From Planifilum fimeticola (GTDB lineage: Bacteria; Bacillota; Bacilli; Thermoactinomycetales; DSM-44946): 64,000 nt of DNA. The stretch's first letter is position 1. Every line of letters starts with the position of its first letter. Positions 18,969 through 27,128 of the stretch are shown here, one piece after another. A model generated the notes under the pieces. It saw only the letters and a list, made by a program, of their open reading frames with translations, did not search any database and was not told where the DNA came from. Made by a program: the position numbers and the translations under genes. The DNA lies in NCBI RefSeq assembly GCF_003001905.1, contig NZ_PVNE01000019.1:1-64000 (forward strand), read 5' to 3'.

Positions 18969-19496
18969 TCATCCCATCACCGGATTCGCCGGGGCGATGC
19001 GGTGCGGGGTCTTTCGTACGCCCGACCGGTCCGGGGCCTCTTCGATCCGCTCCCGGACCGTCGCCCCGCTTCCCGGAATCCGCAGGTTGCCCGCCACCTC
19101 CAGGAGGGGAATCAGGACGAAGGCTCGCTCCTCCATCCGGGGATGGGGGACGGTCAATCCCTCCTGCTGAAGGATCCGGTCCCCGTACAGCAGGATGTCG
19201 ATGTCCAGGGTGCGGGGACCCCAGCGGATCGTCCGGACCCGGTGAAGCCGCCTCTCGATTTCCTGGGCGACCGAGAGCAGTTCCTCCGGGGAAAGGGTGG
19301 TGTCGGCGGCGACGACCAGGTTGAGGAAATCCGGTTGTTCCACCGGACCGACGGGGGCCGTCTCGTAGATGGAGGAGATCCGTGTGATGCGGACGGCCGG
19401 ATGGGACTGGAGCAGCTCCACCCCCTGACGCAGGTGGTCCAGCCGGTCGCCCAGATTGGAGCCCAGCCCCAGGTATGCGGTCGTCGGCGCCCTCAT
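18969..19496 (-). CDS. folK: 6-hydroxymethyl-7,8-dihydropterin pyrophosphokinase (HPPK)
   Basis: A 175-residue enzyme that transfers pyrophosphate from ATP to hydroxymethyl-dihydropterin in folate synthesis. It has the HPPK signature AYLGLGSNLGDR, the substrate loop SSIYETAPVGPVEQPDFLN, and RWGPRTLDIDILLYG with the metal-binding D.D. Its ATG overlaps the folB stop (ATGA), so translation is coupled. Slightly longer than E. coli FolK through a C-terminal tail. Confidence 0.96.
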   Translation of the reverse strand: MRAPTTAYLGLGSNLGDRLDHLRQGVELLQSHPAVRITRISSIYETAPVGPVEQPDFLNLVVAADTTLSPEELLSVAQEIERRLHRVRTIRWGPRTLDIDILLYGDRILQQEGLTVPHPRMEERAFVLIPLLEVAGNLRIPGSGATVRERIEEAPDRSGVRKTPHRIAPANPVMG

Positions 19497-19858
19497 GTCC
19501 GCCTCCTGCGGATCTCCACGCCCACGGAATCGTAATGTCCGGGGATGGGCGGATTCGGCTTGGTCACCCGGACCCGCGCCTCCTCCACCGGAAAGCCGGT
19601 GAGGAGCGCGTCGGCGATCCGCTCCGCCAGGGTCTCCACCAGCCGGAAGGGCTGCCCCTCCACCAGCTCCTTGACCACCTGATACACCCGGCCGTAGTCC
19701 ACGGTCTGATTCAGATCGTCGGTGCGGGCGGCGGGGGCCAGGTCCAGTCCCAACTCCAGATCGACGACAAACCGCTGTCCCAGCCGTGTCTCCTCGGGAT
19801 ACACCCCGTGATATCCGTAAAAGGCCATTCCCCTGAAAAAGATCGTATCCTTGTCCAT
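19493..19858 (-). CDS. folB: Dihydroneopterin aldolase
   Basis: A 121-residue enzyme that converts dihydroneopterin to hydroxymethyl-dihydropterin plus glycolaldehyde. Motifs: FRGMAFYGYHGVYPEE with catalytic Glu, FVVDLELGLDL, and VETLAERIADALL, with RVTKPNPPIPG near the end. Start 19858 gives the normal FolB length and follows GGGGAG; the upstream part of the longer frame is a shadow of folP. It overlaps folK by four bases. Confidence 0.95.
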   Translation of the reverse strand: MDKDTIFFRGMAFYGYHGVYPEETRLGQRFVVDLELGLDLAPAARTDDLNQTVDYGRVYQVVKELVEGQPFRLVETLAERIADALLTGFPVEEARVRVTKPNPPIPGHYDSVGVEIRRRRT

Positions 19859-19898
19859 CGTCTCCCCGGCCTCCCTCTTCCTCTGTGCCGCAAAGCCG

Positions 19899-20768
19899 TC
19901 AATCCTTGGCCGCATCGGGACCGTACAGGATCGCATCGGTCATGCGGGCGACCCGGACCATTTCCCGCACGTCGTGCACCCGGACGATCCGGCACCCCTT
20001 GGCGATGCCCAAGGCGACCGTGGCCGCGGTCCCCTCGACGCGCTGATCCGTGGGCAGGTCCAGGGTTTTGCCGATCATCGACTTCCGGGAGGTGCCGAGC
20101 AGCACCGGATAGCCCAGCTCTGTGATCCGCTCCAGCCGGCGCATCACCTCGAGGTTCTCCTCATAGGTTTTGCCGAAGCCGATCCCCGGATCGAGAATGA
20201 TCCGCTCCTCCTTGACGCCCGCCTCCCGGGCGATCCGCACGCTTTCCAGCAGATCGGCGCAGATATCGTCTAAAAGGGACTCATATGCCGTCGGCATTTC
20301 CCGGTTGTGCATCAGGATGACCGGAACATCGAAGCGTGCCGCCACCCGGGCCATCTCCGGATCCCGCCTGCAGCCCCACACGTCGTTGATGATGTGGGCG
20401 CCCGCCTCCAGGGCCTGCCGGGCCACCTCCGCCTTGTAGGTGTCGACGGAGAGGGGGACGTCCACTTCCCGGACGAGGGCCTCGATCACGGGGATCACCC
20501 GCTCCAGCTCCTCCTCCAGGGGAACCGGTTCATGTCCGGGGCGGGTGGATTCTCCCCCCACATCGATCAGGTCCGCCCCCCCCGCCACCATCCGGCGGGC
20601 GTGGGAGACGGCCCGGTCCAATCGGTTGTACCGGCCCCCGTCGGAGAAGGAGTCCGGAGTCACGTTCAGGATGCCCATCACCAGCGTGCGCCGGTGGATG
20701 GGAAGGAGATGGGAACCGACCTTCAAGGGTTCCCTGGGCGGATGCATCATGGAAATGGTGCCGTTCAT
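19899..20768 (-). CDS. folP: Dihydropteroate synthase
   Basis: A 289-residue TIM-barrel enzyme that joins p-aminobenzoate to the pterin pyrophosphate and is the sulfonamide target. Motifs: MGILNVTPDSFSDGG, DVGGESTRPG, PLSVDTYKAEVA, INDVWG and DPGIGFGK. The ATG at 20768 has AAGGGG upstream; a GTG at 20795 overlapping the pabA stop is an alternative start. It lies 40 bases before folB and directly after pabA. Confidence 0.96.
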   Translation of the reverse strand: MNGTISMMHPPREPLKVGSHLLPIHRRTLVMGILNVTPDSFSDGGRYNRLDRAVSHARRMVAGGADLIDVGGESTRPGHEPVPLEEELERVIPVIEALVREVDVPLSVDTYKAEVARQALEAGAHIINDVWGCRRDPEMARVAARFDVPVILMHNREMPTAYESLLDDICADLLESVRIAREAGVKEERIILDPGIGFGKTYEENLEVMRRLERITELGYPVLLGTSRKSMIGKTLDLPTDQRVEGTAATVALGIAKGCRIVRVHDVREMVRVARMTDAILYGPDAAKD

Positions 20769-20791
20769 CCCGTTCGCCCCTTCGCGGAAAG

Positions 20792-21385
20792 TCACACCGC
20801 CCGGACCGGACGGCCGGGCAAATGCGCATCCAAAAAGTTGGCCAGCAGCTTTTTCCCGTCTCGGGTCAACACCGATTCCGGATGGAACTGGACGCCCTCC
20901 AGGGGATATTCCCGGTGGCGCAGGGCCATCACTTCCCCTTCCGGCGTTTCGGCGCTGACCAAAAGGTCCTCCGGCAGGCTCTTCCGGTCGACGATCAGGG
21001 AGTGATAGCGCATCGCCTCAAAGGGGGAGGGCATCCCCCGGAACAAGGTTTTCCCGTCGTGCAGGATCGGGGAGGTTTTCCCGTGCATCAGCCGGCCGGC
21101 CCGGACCACCTGCCCGCCGAAAACGCGTGCGATGACCTGGTGACCCAGGCAGACGCCGAGGATGGGAATGCGTCCCGCAAAGCGGCGGACCAGCTCCGGA
21201 CACACCCCCGACTCCTCCGGCTTGCCCGGTCCCGGAGAGAGAATGATCGCCTCGGGCGCCATCCCTTCGATCTCCTCCGGAGTGATCCGGTCGTTCCTCC
21301 GCACCTCCGGGGATTCCCCCAACTCTCCCAGATACTGCACCAGATTATAGGTAAAGGAATCGTAATTGTCGATCACCAGAATCAT
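20792..21385 (-). CDS. pabA: Aminodeoxychorismate/anthranilate synthase glutamine amidotransferase
   Basis: A 197-residue class I glutaminase. It starts [15 protein letters not shown]; the nucleophile Cys lies in GVCLGHQ and the His-Glu pair in [11 protein letters not shown]. It supplies ammonia for p-aminobenzoate and, in B. subtilis, also for anthranilate. The ATG at 21385 follows GAGGAGAGGAG. It is now the first gene of the folate operon, because the pabB expected upstream and the pabC expected downstream are both absent from the window. Confidence 0.94.
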   Translation of the reverse strand: MILVIDNYDSFTYNLVQYLGELGESPEVRRNDRITPEEIEGMAPEAIILSPGPGKPEESGVCPELVRRFAGRIPILGVCLGHQVIARVFGGQVVRAGRLMHGKTSPILHDGKTLFRGMPSPFEAMRYHSLIVDRKSLPEDLLVSAETPEGEVMALRHREYPLEGVQFHPESVLTRDGKKLLANFLDAHLPGRPVRAV

Positions 21386-21552
21386 CTCGGCTCCTCTCCT
21401 CTCATCTCGATCTCGGCTCCGCAAACTCCCGCTATCCTTATCAGTTTACAACAAATCGCCCCCCGATAAAAGGCCAAGTAATGGCACCTGCCGGCAAAGC
21501 CCGCAGAACTGAAAGACACCGCAGAAACAACCATGATGGGGCGCGTCGCCTT

Positions 21553-21561
21553 TGCTATAAT
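21553..21561 (+). promoter_or_regulatory. Extended -10 promoter for the GrpB-family gene
   Basis: TGCTATAAT, an extended -10 (TGnTATAAT), lies 46 bases before the start of the 21607 gene. The -35 region is poor, as is usual for extended -10 promoters. Confidence 0.6.
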
Positions 21562-21606
21562 GGAACAGGGTGCATGAAGAATTTGGATAAACGGAAAGGT
21601 GAAGCG

Positions 21607-22194
21607 ATGTCCCCGAAGGATGAATTCAAACCGGCGCCGGATACGGAAGAATACCTGAAAAAAGTGACGGTGGGTGAGCTGAAGCCCCACAACGCGCCCA
21701 TCACCCTGGTGGAGTACGACCCGCGCTGGCCCGAGCAATTCGAGCGGGAAGCGCAGCGGATCCGTTCCGCCCTCGGCGACCAGGCGCTTCGGGTGGAACA
21801 CGTGGGCTCCACCTCGGTGCCGGGACTCTGCGCCAAGCCCGTCATCGACATCCTGCTGGTGGTGCCCGACTCCTCCGACGAACCCTCCTATGTTCCGGCC
21901 CTGGAGGCGGCCGGCTACAAGCTTCGGATCCGGGAGCCCGAATGGTTTGATCACCGCCTGTTCAAGGGACCCGACACCGACATCAATCTGCACGTTTTCA
22001 GCGAGGGCGCGTCGGAAATCGAGCGGATGCTGCGCTTTCGCGACTGGCTTCGCACCTGCCCCGAAGACCGGGAAAAATACGCCCGTGCCAAGCGCGAATT
22101 GGCTCGGCGCCCGTGGAGGCACGTGCAGGACTACGCGGACGCCAAGAGCGATGTCGTCCGGGAAATCATGGAACGGGCCTGCAATAACCGATAA
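21607..22194 (+). CDS. GrpB family protein (UPF0157)
   Basis: A 195-residue protein of the GrpB/UPF0157 family, related to nucleotidyltransferases. Diagnostic blocks are LVEYDPRWPEQFEREAQRI, VEHVGSTSVPGLCAKPVIDI, and WFDHRLFKGPDTDINLHVF. The ATG at 21607 follows GAAAGGTGAAG. The substrate is not known for this family; GrpB-like domains are often found fused to CoaE. It is the first plus-strand gene of a cassette that interrupts the cysK-folate region, divergent from pabA. Confidence 0.88.
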   Translation: MSPKDEFKPAPDTEEYLKKVTVGELKPHNAPITLVEYDPRWPEQFEREAQRIRSALGDQALRVEHVGSTSVPGLCAKPVIDILLVVPDSSDEPSYVPALEAAGYKLRIREPEWFDHRLFKGPDTDINLHVFSEGASEIERMLRFRDWLRTCPEDREKYARAKRELARRPWRHVQDYADAKSDVVREIMERACNNR

Positions 22195-22435
22195 ACCCGC
22201 AGCAAGTTCCGGGACGTCTGCCGCAGATCCGGCACGGCGGTCCGGGTACTGACCTCTTCCGACCGGCATCCGTCTTGGCGCGACCCCCTCTTCCAGTTCC
22301 CTTCAGATAAATCCCCGCTTCATTGCCTCGCGCTCCGAAGGCGGTCAAAGCAATTGAGGGACTTCCTTTTTTCGGCTTTGGCCGCATAAAACTCTTATTA
22401 CACCCTAATTCCATCGGAAATAGGAAAAATACCGG
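22195..22435. other. Spacer before the lipoprotein cassette
   Basis: About 240 bases between the GrpB-family gene and the promoter of the next gene. I see no gene, repeat or convincing terminator in it. Confidence 0.4.
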
Positions 22436-22463
22436 TTGCCAAAGGGCCGTTATTTTTTATAAT
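22436..22463 (+). promoter_or_regulatory. Sigma-A promoter for the lipoprotein cassette
   Basis: TTGCCA (22436-22441) and TATAAT (22458-22463) are spaced by 16 bases, about 42 bases before the GTG start of the 22505 gene. Confidence 0.7.
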
Positions 22464-22504
22464 ATTCATATAACAAATTTTCAAGCTCTAAGGAGGTAGG
22501 TTTT

Positions 22505-22996
22505 GTGAAAGGGTTATTAAAAATTTTTATATTTATTTTTTTCGTTTTTATTTTTTCCGGCTGTCAACTCCAACTGCCCAAGACAGATTCTCCTGACTCC
22601 CAGGCCGAGTCAAAACCCAAATCCGAGCTCGCCTCCAAACCTGCCCAACCCTCCGCTTCCTATCCAAGACCGATGACGTTCGGGGATTGGCCGGAAGACG
22701 AAACCAAGTTCGTGGTCGACAATCCGCGTTCGCAATTTCGCCCGAATGAATCGATTACATATTGTTTTAAGGATCATAAACCGATGTTTACCCATGAGAT
22801 CCGGGTGCGAGTCGTCCGTGAAACGGGCGAGGTGATCAAAGAGAAGAAAGTCTACGTTGACGCCCTCTCTTTCGGCAGCATGTACACTTTCCATGACGGT
22901 CTTCCCTGGCTTCAGCCCGGCAAATACCGGGTGGAGGTTTACCGAGACCGGGATCAAACCCTTATGTCCAAAGGGACCTTTGAAGTGATTCCGTAG
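22505..22996 (+). CDS. Lipoprotein related to the OmpA-like neighbour
   Basis: A 163-residue predicted lipoprotein. GTG start with AAGGAGG 8 nt upstream; signal peptide MKGLLKIFIFIFFVFIFSGC with lipobox FSGC, then a Ser/Pro/Lys-rich linker. The C-terminal domain (about 57-163) has FGDWPEDETKFVVDNP, a central beta-rich part, and LQPGKYRVEVYRDRD. The same domain pattern occurs in the next gene (LEPGEYKVRIYKD), so the two share an ancestor. No named family is recognised. It lies 15 bases before the following gene and is surely in the same operon. Confidence 0.75.
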   Translation: MKGLLKIFIFIFFVFIFSGCQLQLPKTDSPDSQAESKPKSELASKPAQPSASYPRPMTFGDWPEDETKFVVDNPRSQFRPNESITYCFKDHKPMFTHEIRVRVVRETGEVIKEKKVYVDALSFGSMYTFHDGLPWLQPGKYRVEVYRDRDQTLMSKGTFEVIP

Positions 22997-23011
22997 AAAG
23001 GAGAACATCCC

Positions 23012-23964
23012 ATGCGACAACGGATATTCTGGCTCTTCATTCTTTGCGTGCTTCTTGCGGGATGCCAAGCGGATTGGCTGTCCCTTCAAGCGGTGAACGA
23101 ACGGACCGAAACGCAAAAGAAAGAGGAGAAAAAGAAAGAAGAAGAGGAAGCAATCCGAAAGGAAAAGGAAAAATGGGAAAAATACGCAAAAGAACAGGAA
23201 GAGAAAGCGCAAAAATTGCAGTTCGGCGATTTCGACCAAAATGTGAAAGGTTCTTTGGCCAATCCCCGCGAGGCCTTTGACACCGATGAGAACTCAGCTT
23301 TAAACTGACCAGCCCTTCGGCCTTCGGAACCAACAAACTCACCGTCAACCTCCTTCAATTAAAGGGAGAAGTGAAGAAGGTGATCGAGCGGTATGAGGTA
23401 TACCTCAGCCCGGATTACGTATGGTACACCAAGGAATTTTACCGCCCGGCCATTGATGGCAAATTGGAACCCGGGGAATACAAGGTGCGAATCTATAAGG
23501 ACTTGACGTTGCTCGGCGTCGGCACCTTTCATGTGGTGGACGGACTTTCCAAGTCGAATCGGCTGAAGGATATCGAATTGCCCGGCTCCGTCGGGATTAC
23601 GCTAAGGGAGAACTGGATTAAGCTTAACGTCCCTGAACCCATCCTCTTCGAATTCGGCAAAAGTTCGCTGACGGAAGAAGCCAAAACGACACTGAACGAG
23701 GTGGCGCGGTTCCTAAACCACTTCCCCAACGCGAAGGTGCAAATCGAAGGCCATACCGACAGCATCGGCGATAAGGCGTATAACCAGAAGCTGTCTGAAG
23801 AGCGGGCCGAAGTCGTCAAAAAACACCTTGAAAAACTGACTCTGCAGGAAATCCGATTCCAAACCAAAGGATGGGGAGAAACAAAACCCATCGCCTCCAA
23901 TGAAACCGTTGAAGGGCGACAGAAAAACCGGCGCGTCGAGATCATTGTCACGCCGGAGCAGTAA
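23012..23964 (+). pseudogene. OmpA-family lipoprotein gene with a frameshift
   Basis: Frame one (23012-23308) encodes a signal peptide with lipobox LLAGC and a Lys/Glu-rich coiled segment, then stops. The second frame (open from about 23290 to 23964) continues the same homology. Loss of one base near 23292-23296 would explain it: restoring a T gives DENFSFKLTSPSAFGTNKL, matching the domain of the 22505 protein. The 3' part ends in a complete OmpA C-like peptidoglycan-binding domain: PILFEFGKSSLTEEAK, IEGHTDSIGDKAYNQKLSEE, GRQKNRRVEI. The full product would have about 317 residues. Either a pseudogene or a sequencing error; a GTG at 23371 could restart translation. Confidence 0.75.
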
Positions 23965-24000
23965 CCGGCCTCCTCCTTTCCCGTTTTCCCGGAAAAAACC

Positions 24001-24029
24001 GAAGCCGCCGGATGGGTTCCGACGGCTTC
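24001..24029. terminator. Bidirectional terminator between the lipoprotein cassette and cysK
   Basis: GAAGCCGcCGG and CCGaCGGCTTC form an 11-bp stem with one mismatch. It is followed by TTTCGTTT on the plus strand and by GGTTTTTT on the minus strand, so it can serve both converging units. Confidence 0.8.
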
Positions 24030-24044
24030 TTTCGTTTCGTCCGC

Positions 24045-24989
24045 TTATTTCGCGGTCGATTCCTCTTCTTCGAACTGGTACAGGGGCGTCGACAGGTAGC
24101 GCTCCCCGTTGCTGGGGATCACCGCCACCACCTTTTTCCCTTCACCCAGGCGGCGGGCCACTTTGGCCGCGGCGGCCACCGCCGCGCCGGAGGAGATGCC
24201 GCCGAGGATTCCCTCCTCCCGGGCCATCCGGCGGGCCCATTGGAAGGCTTCCTCGTTGTCGACGGTGATCACTTCATCGTAGATCTCCGTATCCAGAATG
24301 TCCGGAACGAATCCGGCACCGATTCCCTGAATCTTGTGGGGACCGGGTTTTCCGCCGGAGAGCACCGGAGAAGCGCTCGGTTCGACGGCGACCAGATGCA
24401 CTCCGGGGATCTTCTCCTTGATCACTTGTCCGACTCCGGTGATCGTTCCCCCGGTACCGACGCCGGCGACAAAGGCGTCAAAGTGGCCGCCCGTCTGCTC
24501 CAACAACTCCCGGGCGGTGGTTTCCCGGTGGATCTTCACGTTGGCCGGGTTTTTAAACTGCTGGGGCATGAAATGGTCCGGCCGCTCCCGCACGATTTCC
24601 TCCGCCTTTTTCACCGCGCCGCGCATTCCCTCGGCACCGGGCGTCAACACCAATTCCGCACCATAGGCCCGGAGGAGGTTGCGGCGCTCCAAGCTCATCG
24701 TGTCCGGCATCACCAAGAGGGCGCGATACCCTTTGGCCGCCGCCACCATCGCCAGACCGATCCCCGTGTTTCCGCTGGTGGGTTCCACGATGGTGTCTCC
24801 GGGTTTCAGCCGCCCTTCCTTCTCCGCTTCCTCAATCATGCTGAGGGCGATCCGGTCCTTCACGCTTCCGCCCGGATTGAAAAATTCCAACTTCAGATAC
24901 ACGTCCGCGTCCGTTTTTCCGATAATCCGATTCAGTTTGACCAACGGCGTCTGGCCGATCAGCTCCAAAATATTGTTGGCAACCCGCAT
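24045..24989 (-). CDS. cysK: Cysteine synthase (O-acetylserine sulfhydrylase)
   Basis: A 314-residue PLP enzyme that makes cysteine from O-acetylserine and sulfide. Motifs: [12 protein letters not shown] with the Schiff-base lysine, [12 protein letters not shown] substrate loop, and [10 protein letters not shown] phosphate cup. The ATG at 24989 has TAGGAGG 7 nt upstream. It has its own promoter with a palindrome in the leader. In B. subtilis pabB follows cysK; here a bidirectional terminator and a plus-strand cassette follow instead. Confidence 0.96.
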   Translation of the reverse strand: MRVANNILELIGQTPLVKLNRIIGKTDADVYLKLEFFNPGGSVKDRIALSMIEEAEKEGRLKPGDTIVEPTSGNTGIGLAMVAAAKGYRALLVMPDTMSLERRNLLRAYGAELVLTPGAEGMRGAVKKAEEIVRERPDHFMPQQFKNPANVKIHRETTARELLEQTGGHFDAFVAGVGTGGTITGVGQVIKEKIPGVHLVAVEPSASPVLSGGKPGPHKIQGIGAGFVPDILDTEIYDEVITVDNEEAFQWARRMAREEGILGGISSGAAVAAAAKVARRLGEGKKVVAVIPSNGERYLSTPLYQFEEEESTAK

Positions 24990-25013
24990 ATGAAGGCCTC
25001 CTATTCCTATCAT

Positions 25014-25065
25014 GTAACTAGGGTTACTTTCCTTTATCTTATCTCCATCTCCCCGGCATTGTCAA
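25014..25065 (-). promoter_or_regulatory. cysK promoter and leader palindrome
   Basis: TTGACA (25060-25065) and TAAGAT (25036-25041) are spaced by 18 bases on the minus strand. Just downstream a palindrome GTAAC-TAGG-GTTAC (25014-25027) lies between the start point and the ribosome site, a good position for a sulfur regulator operator (inference). Confidence 0.55.
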
Positions 25066-25075
25066 CAATAAAGAA

Positions 25076-25104
25076 GGCCGGGGGTCATTCCGTTTCCCCC
25101 AGCC
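25076..25104 (-). terminator. hslO terminator overlapping its stop codon
   Basis: GGCTGGGGG pairs with CCCCCGGCC around the hslO stop, followed on the minus strand by TTCTTTATT. Confidence 0.6.
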
Positions 25105-25963
25105 ATTCTTCCAATTCCGCTTTCTCCACCACGTAGCGCTCGTTGCAGAAATGACAGACCACTTCCGCCTCCCCCCGGCTTTTCAAAATGTCCGAGATCT
25201 CCTCCTTCCCCATGCTTTTCAGCAGGGATCGGATCCGTTCCGGGGAACAGGAGCAATCAAAGGCGACGGGCTGCCGCTGCAGCACCTGGACCTCCTCGCC
25301 GATCACTTCCCGGAGGAGATCCTCGGGCGTGGCACCGGATTGAATCCGATCGGTGACGGAGGCCATGGCGGCGATCCGTTCCTCCAGTTGCGTGATCATC
25401 TCTTCGTCGGCCCCCGGCAGCACCTGGAGGATAAAACCTCCGGAAGCCAGCACCGAACCGTCCCGGTCCACCAGGACGCCGACGCCCACCGCCGACGGAA
25501 TCTGCTCCGATGTGGTGAAATAATAGGTGAAATCCTCCCCCAACTCTCCGGAAACGAGGGGAACGCTCCCCCGGTAGGGTTCCTTCAGGCCGAGATCCTT
25601 GACGATGTAGAGCATCCCCTCGCCGACGGCCCCGGCCACATCCAGTTTCCCCCGGGCGTTCAGGGGAAGGTCGACCGCCGGGTTGTCCACGTACCCCCGG
25701 ACATTGCCCCGGGAGTCCGCATCCACCACGATCTGGCCGAGGGGGCCGTTCCCCTTGATCTGGATCGTGAGGCGGTCCCGCTCCCCTTTGAGCATCAGCC
25801 CCATCATCGCCCCCACCGTGACGGCCCGCCCCAGGGCGGCCGTAGCCACCGGCCAGGTGTGGTGGCGCCGTTGAAGTTCCTTCACCAATTCGGTCGTCCG
25901 GGCGGCGAAGGCCCGCAGCACTCCGCTCCGGACCGTCGCCCGGACCGCATAGTCCTCGCTCAT
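25085..25963 (-). CDS. hslO: Redox-regulated chaperonin Hsp33
   Basis: A 292-residue holdase chaperone activated by oxidation. The C-terminal zinc switch is intact: CSC in FDCSCSPERI and CHFC in VVCHFCNERY, four cysteines that bind zinc when reduced. The N-terminal domain has TAALGRAVTVGAMMG and GNGPLGQIVVDADSRGNVRGY. The ATG at 25963 follows GGGAGGTG; the longer frame upstream is not supported. It lies between coaX and cysK as in B. subtilis, without the intervening yacD. Confidence 0.95.
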   Translation of the reverse strand: MSEDYAVRATVRSGVLRAFAARTTELVKELQRRHHTWPVATAALGRAVTVGAMMGLMLKGERDRLTIQIKGNGPLGQIVVDADSRGNVRGYVDNPAVDLPLNARGKLDVAGAVGEGMLYIVKDLGLKEPYRGSVPLVSGELGEDFTYYFTTSEQIPSAVGVGVLVDRDGSVLASGGFILQVLPGADEEMITQLEERIAAMASVTDRIQSGATPEDLLREVIGEEVQVLQRQPVAFDCSCSPERIRSLLKSMGKEEISDILKSRGEAEVVCHFCNERYVVEKAELEEWLGETE

Positions 25964-26223
25964 CGTGACACCTCCCGGTCTCTCAACAATCGACACCCCG
26001 CTGATTCCCACCCAAGGAAGAGGCGCAGCGCTTCTCCGCCATCCGGCCCCGTCGCCTTCAGGATTCCACAAGAGGGCGCAGACCATCCGGGATCGCGATT
26101 TCGGCGCTCCTCGGGCGCCGAGCGGGTGAAAACATCCGAAAGGGAGATGTGCGGCTCCGTTTTCCGAAAGCACGGAAGCGGCACCCCTCCCTTCCCCGTT
26201 TTCCGGGCCGTCTCCCCGGGCTT

Positions 26224-26988
26224 TTACCGATTCCGCTCGTAAATGATCTTGAGCCCCCGAAGCGTCAGGAGCGGATCATACACGTCGATGCTCTCCGCTT
26301 CCTTTGAAATCAGCTCCGCCAGTCCCCCGGTGGCAACCACCGTGGGCCGCTTGGTCAAAAGCCGCTTCATCCGGTTCACGATTCCGTCCACCACGCCCAC
26401 GTAACCGTAAAAGAGACCGGACTGAACGGCCTTTACGGTATTCCTGCCCACGACGCTTTCCGGTTTGACGACCTCCACCCGGGTCAGCTGGGCGGCCCGC
26501 TGGTGGAGGGCTTCCGCGGAGACATGGACGCCCGGAACGATCGCTCCCCCGACGTAATGCCCCTGTTCGTTGATGAAGCAGAAGGTGGTCGCCGTCCCGA
26601 AATCGACGATGATCAGCGGCGGACCGTAGGTGTCGATGGCGGCAACCGCGTTCACGATCCGGTCCGCACCCACTTCCCGGGGATTTTCGTATTGGATGTT
26701 GAGCCCGGTTTTCACCCCGGGGCCGATCACCAGGGGTTCCAGGCCGAAATACTTGCGGACGAGCAGATGCAGCACCCGTTTGAGGGGGGGAACCACCGAC
26801 GAGATGCTCACCCCGTCGATCTCCTCCATCCGGATCCCGACGTGTTCAAACAAACTCTTCAGCAACATCGCGTATTCGTCTTCCGTCGCGTTGCGATCGG
26901 TTTGAACCCGCCAGTGATGAAGCAACTCGTCCTTTTGAAAAAGACCCAGCACGATGTGGGTATTACCGACATCCATCACCAACAGCAT
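26224..26988 (-). CDS. coaX: Type III pantothenate kinase
   Basis: A 254-residue kinase for the first step of coenzyme A synthesis. Motifs: [13 protein letters not shown] phosphate loop, [19 protein letters not shown] and [12 protein letters not shown], and [20 protein letters not shown]. Length is typical. Start 26988 is the closest to other CoaX N-termini; a GGGAGAAAAG sequence lies upstream. It sits between ftsH and hslO, with 260 uninformative bases before hslO. Confidence 0.95.
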   Translation of the reverse strand: MLLVMDVGNTHIVLGLFQKDELLHHWRVQTDRNATEDEYAMLLKSLFEHVGIRMEEIDGVSISSVVPPLKRVLHLLVRKYFGLEPLVIGPGVKTGLNIQYENPREVGADRIVNAVAAIDTYGPPLIIVDFGTATTFCFINEQGHYVGGAIVPGVHVSAEALHQRAAQLTRVEVVKPESVVGRNTVKAVQSGLFYGYVGVVDGIVNRMKRLLTKRPTVVATGGLAELISKEAESIDVYDPLLTLRGLKIIYERNR

Positions 26989-27085
26989 CCATTCCACCCG
27001 CTTTTCTCCCAAAAGTCCAACTCCATCTTAACAGAGGGAGAACCCGGCTTCAATGCGCGAAAAGCCTGCGAAAAGCGACATCCCA

Positions 27086-27117
27086 ACAAAAAACGGAGGA
27101 TGCCCTCGGCATCCTCC
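27086..27117 (-). terminator. ftsH terminator
   Basis: GGAGGATGCC and GGCATCCTCC form a 10-bp stem with a 3-base loop, followed on the minus strand by GTTTTTTG, 12 bases past the ftsH stop. Confidence 0.85.
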
Positions 27118-27128
27118 CGGTGCGGCGA

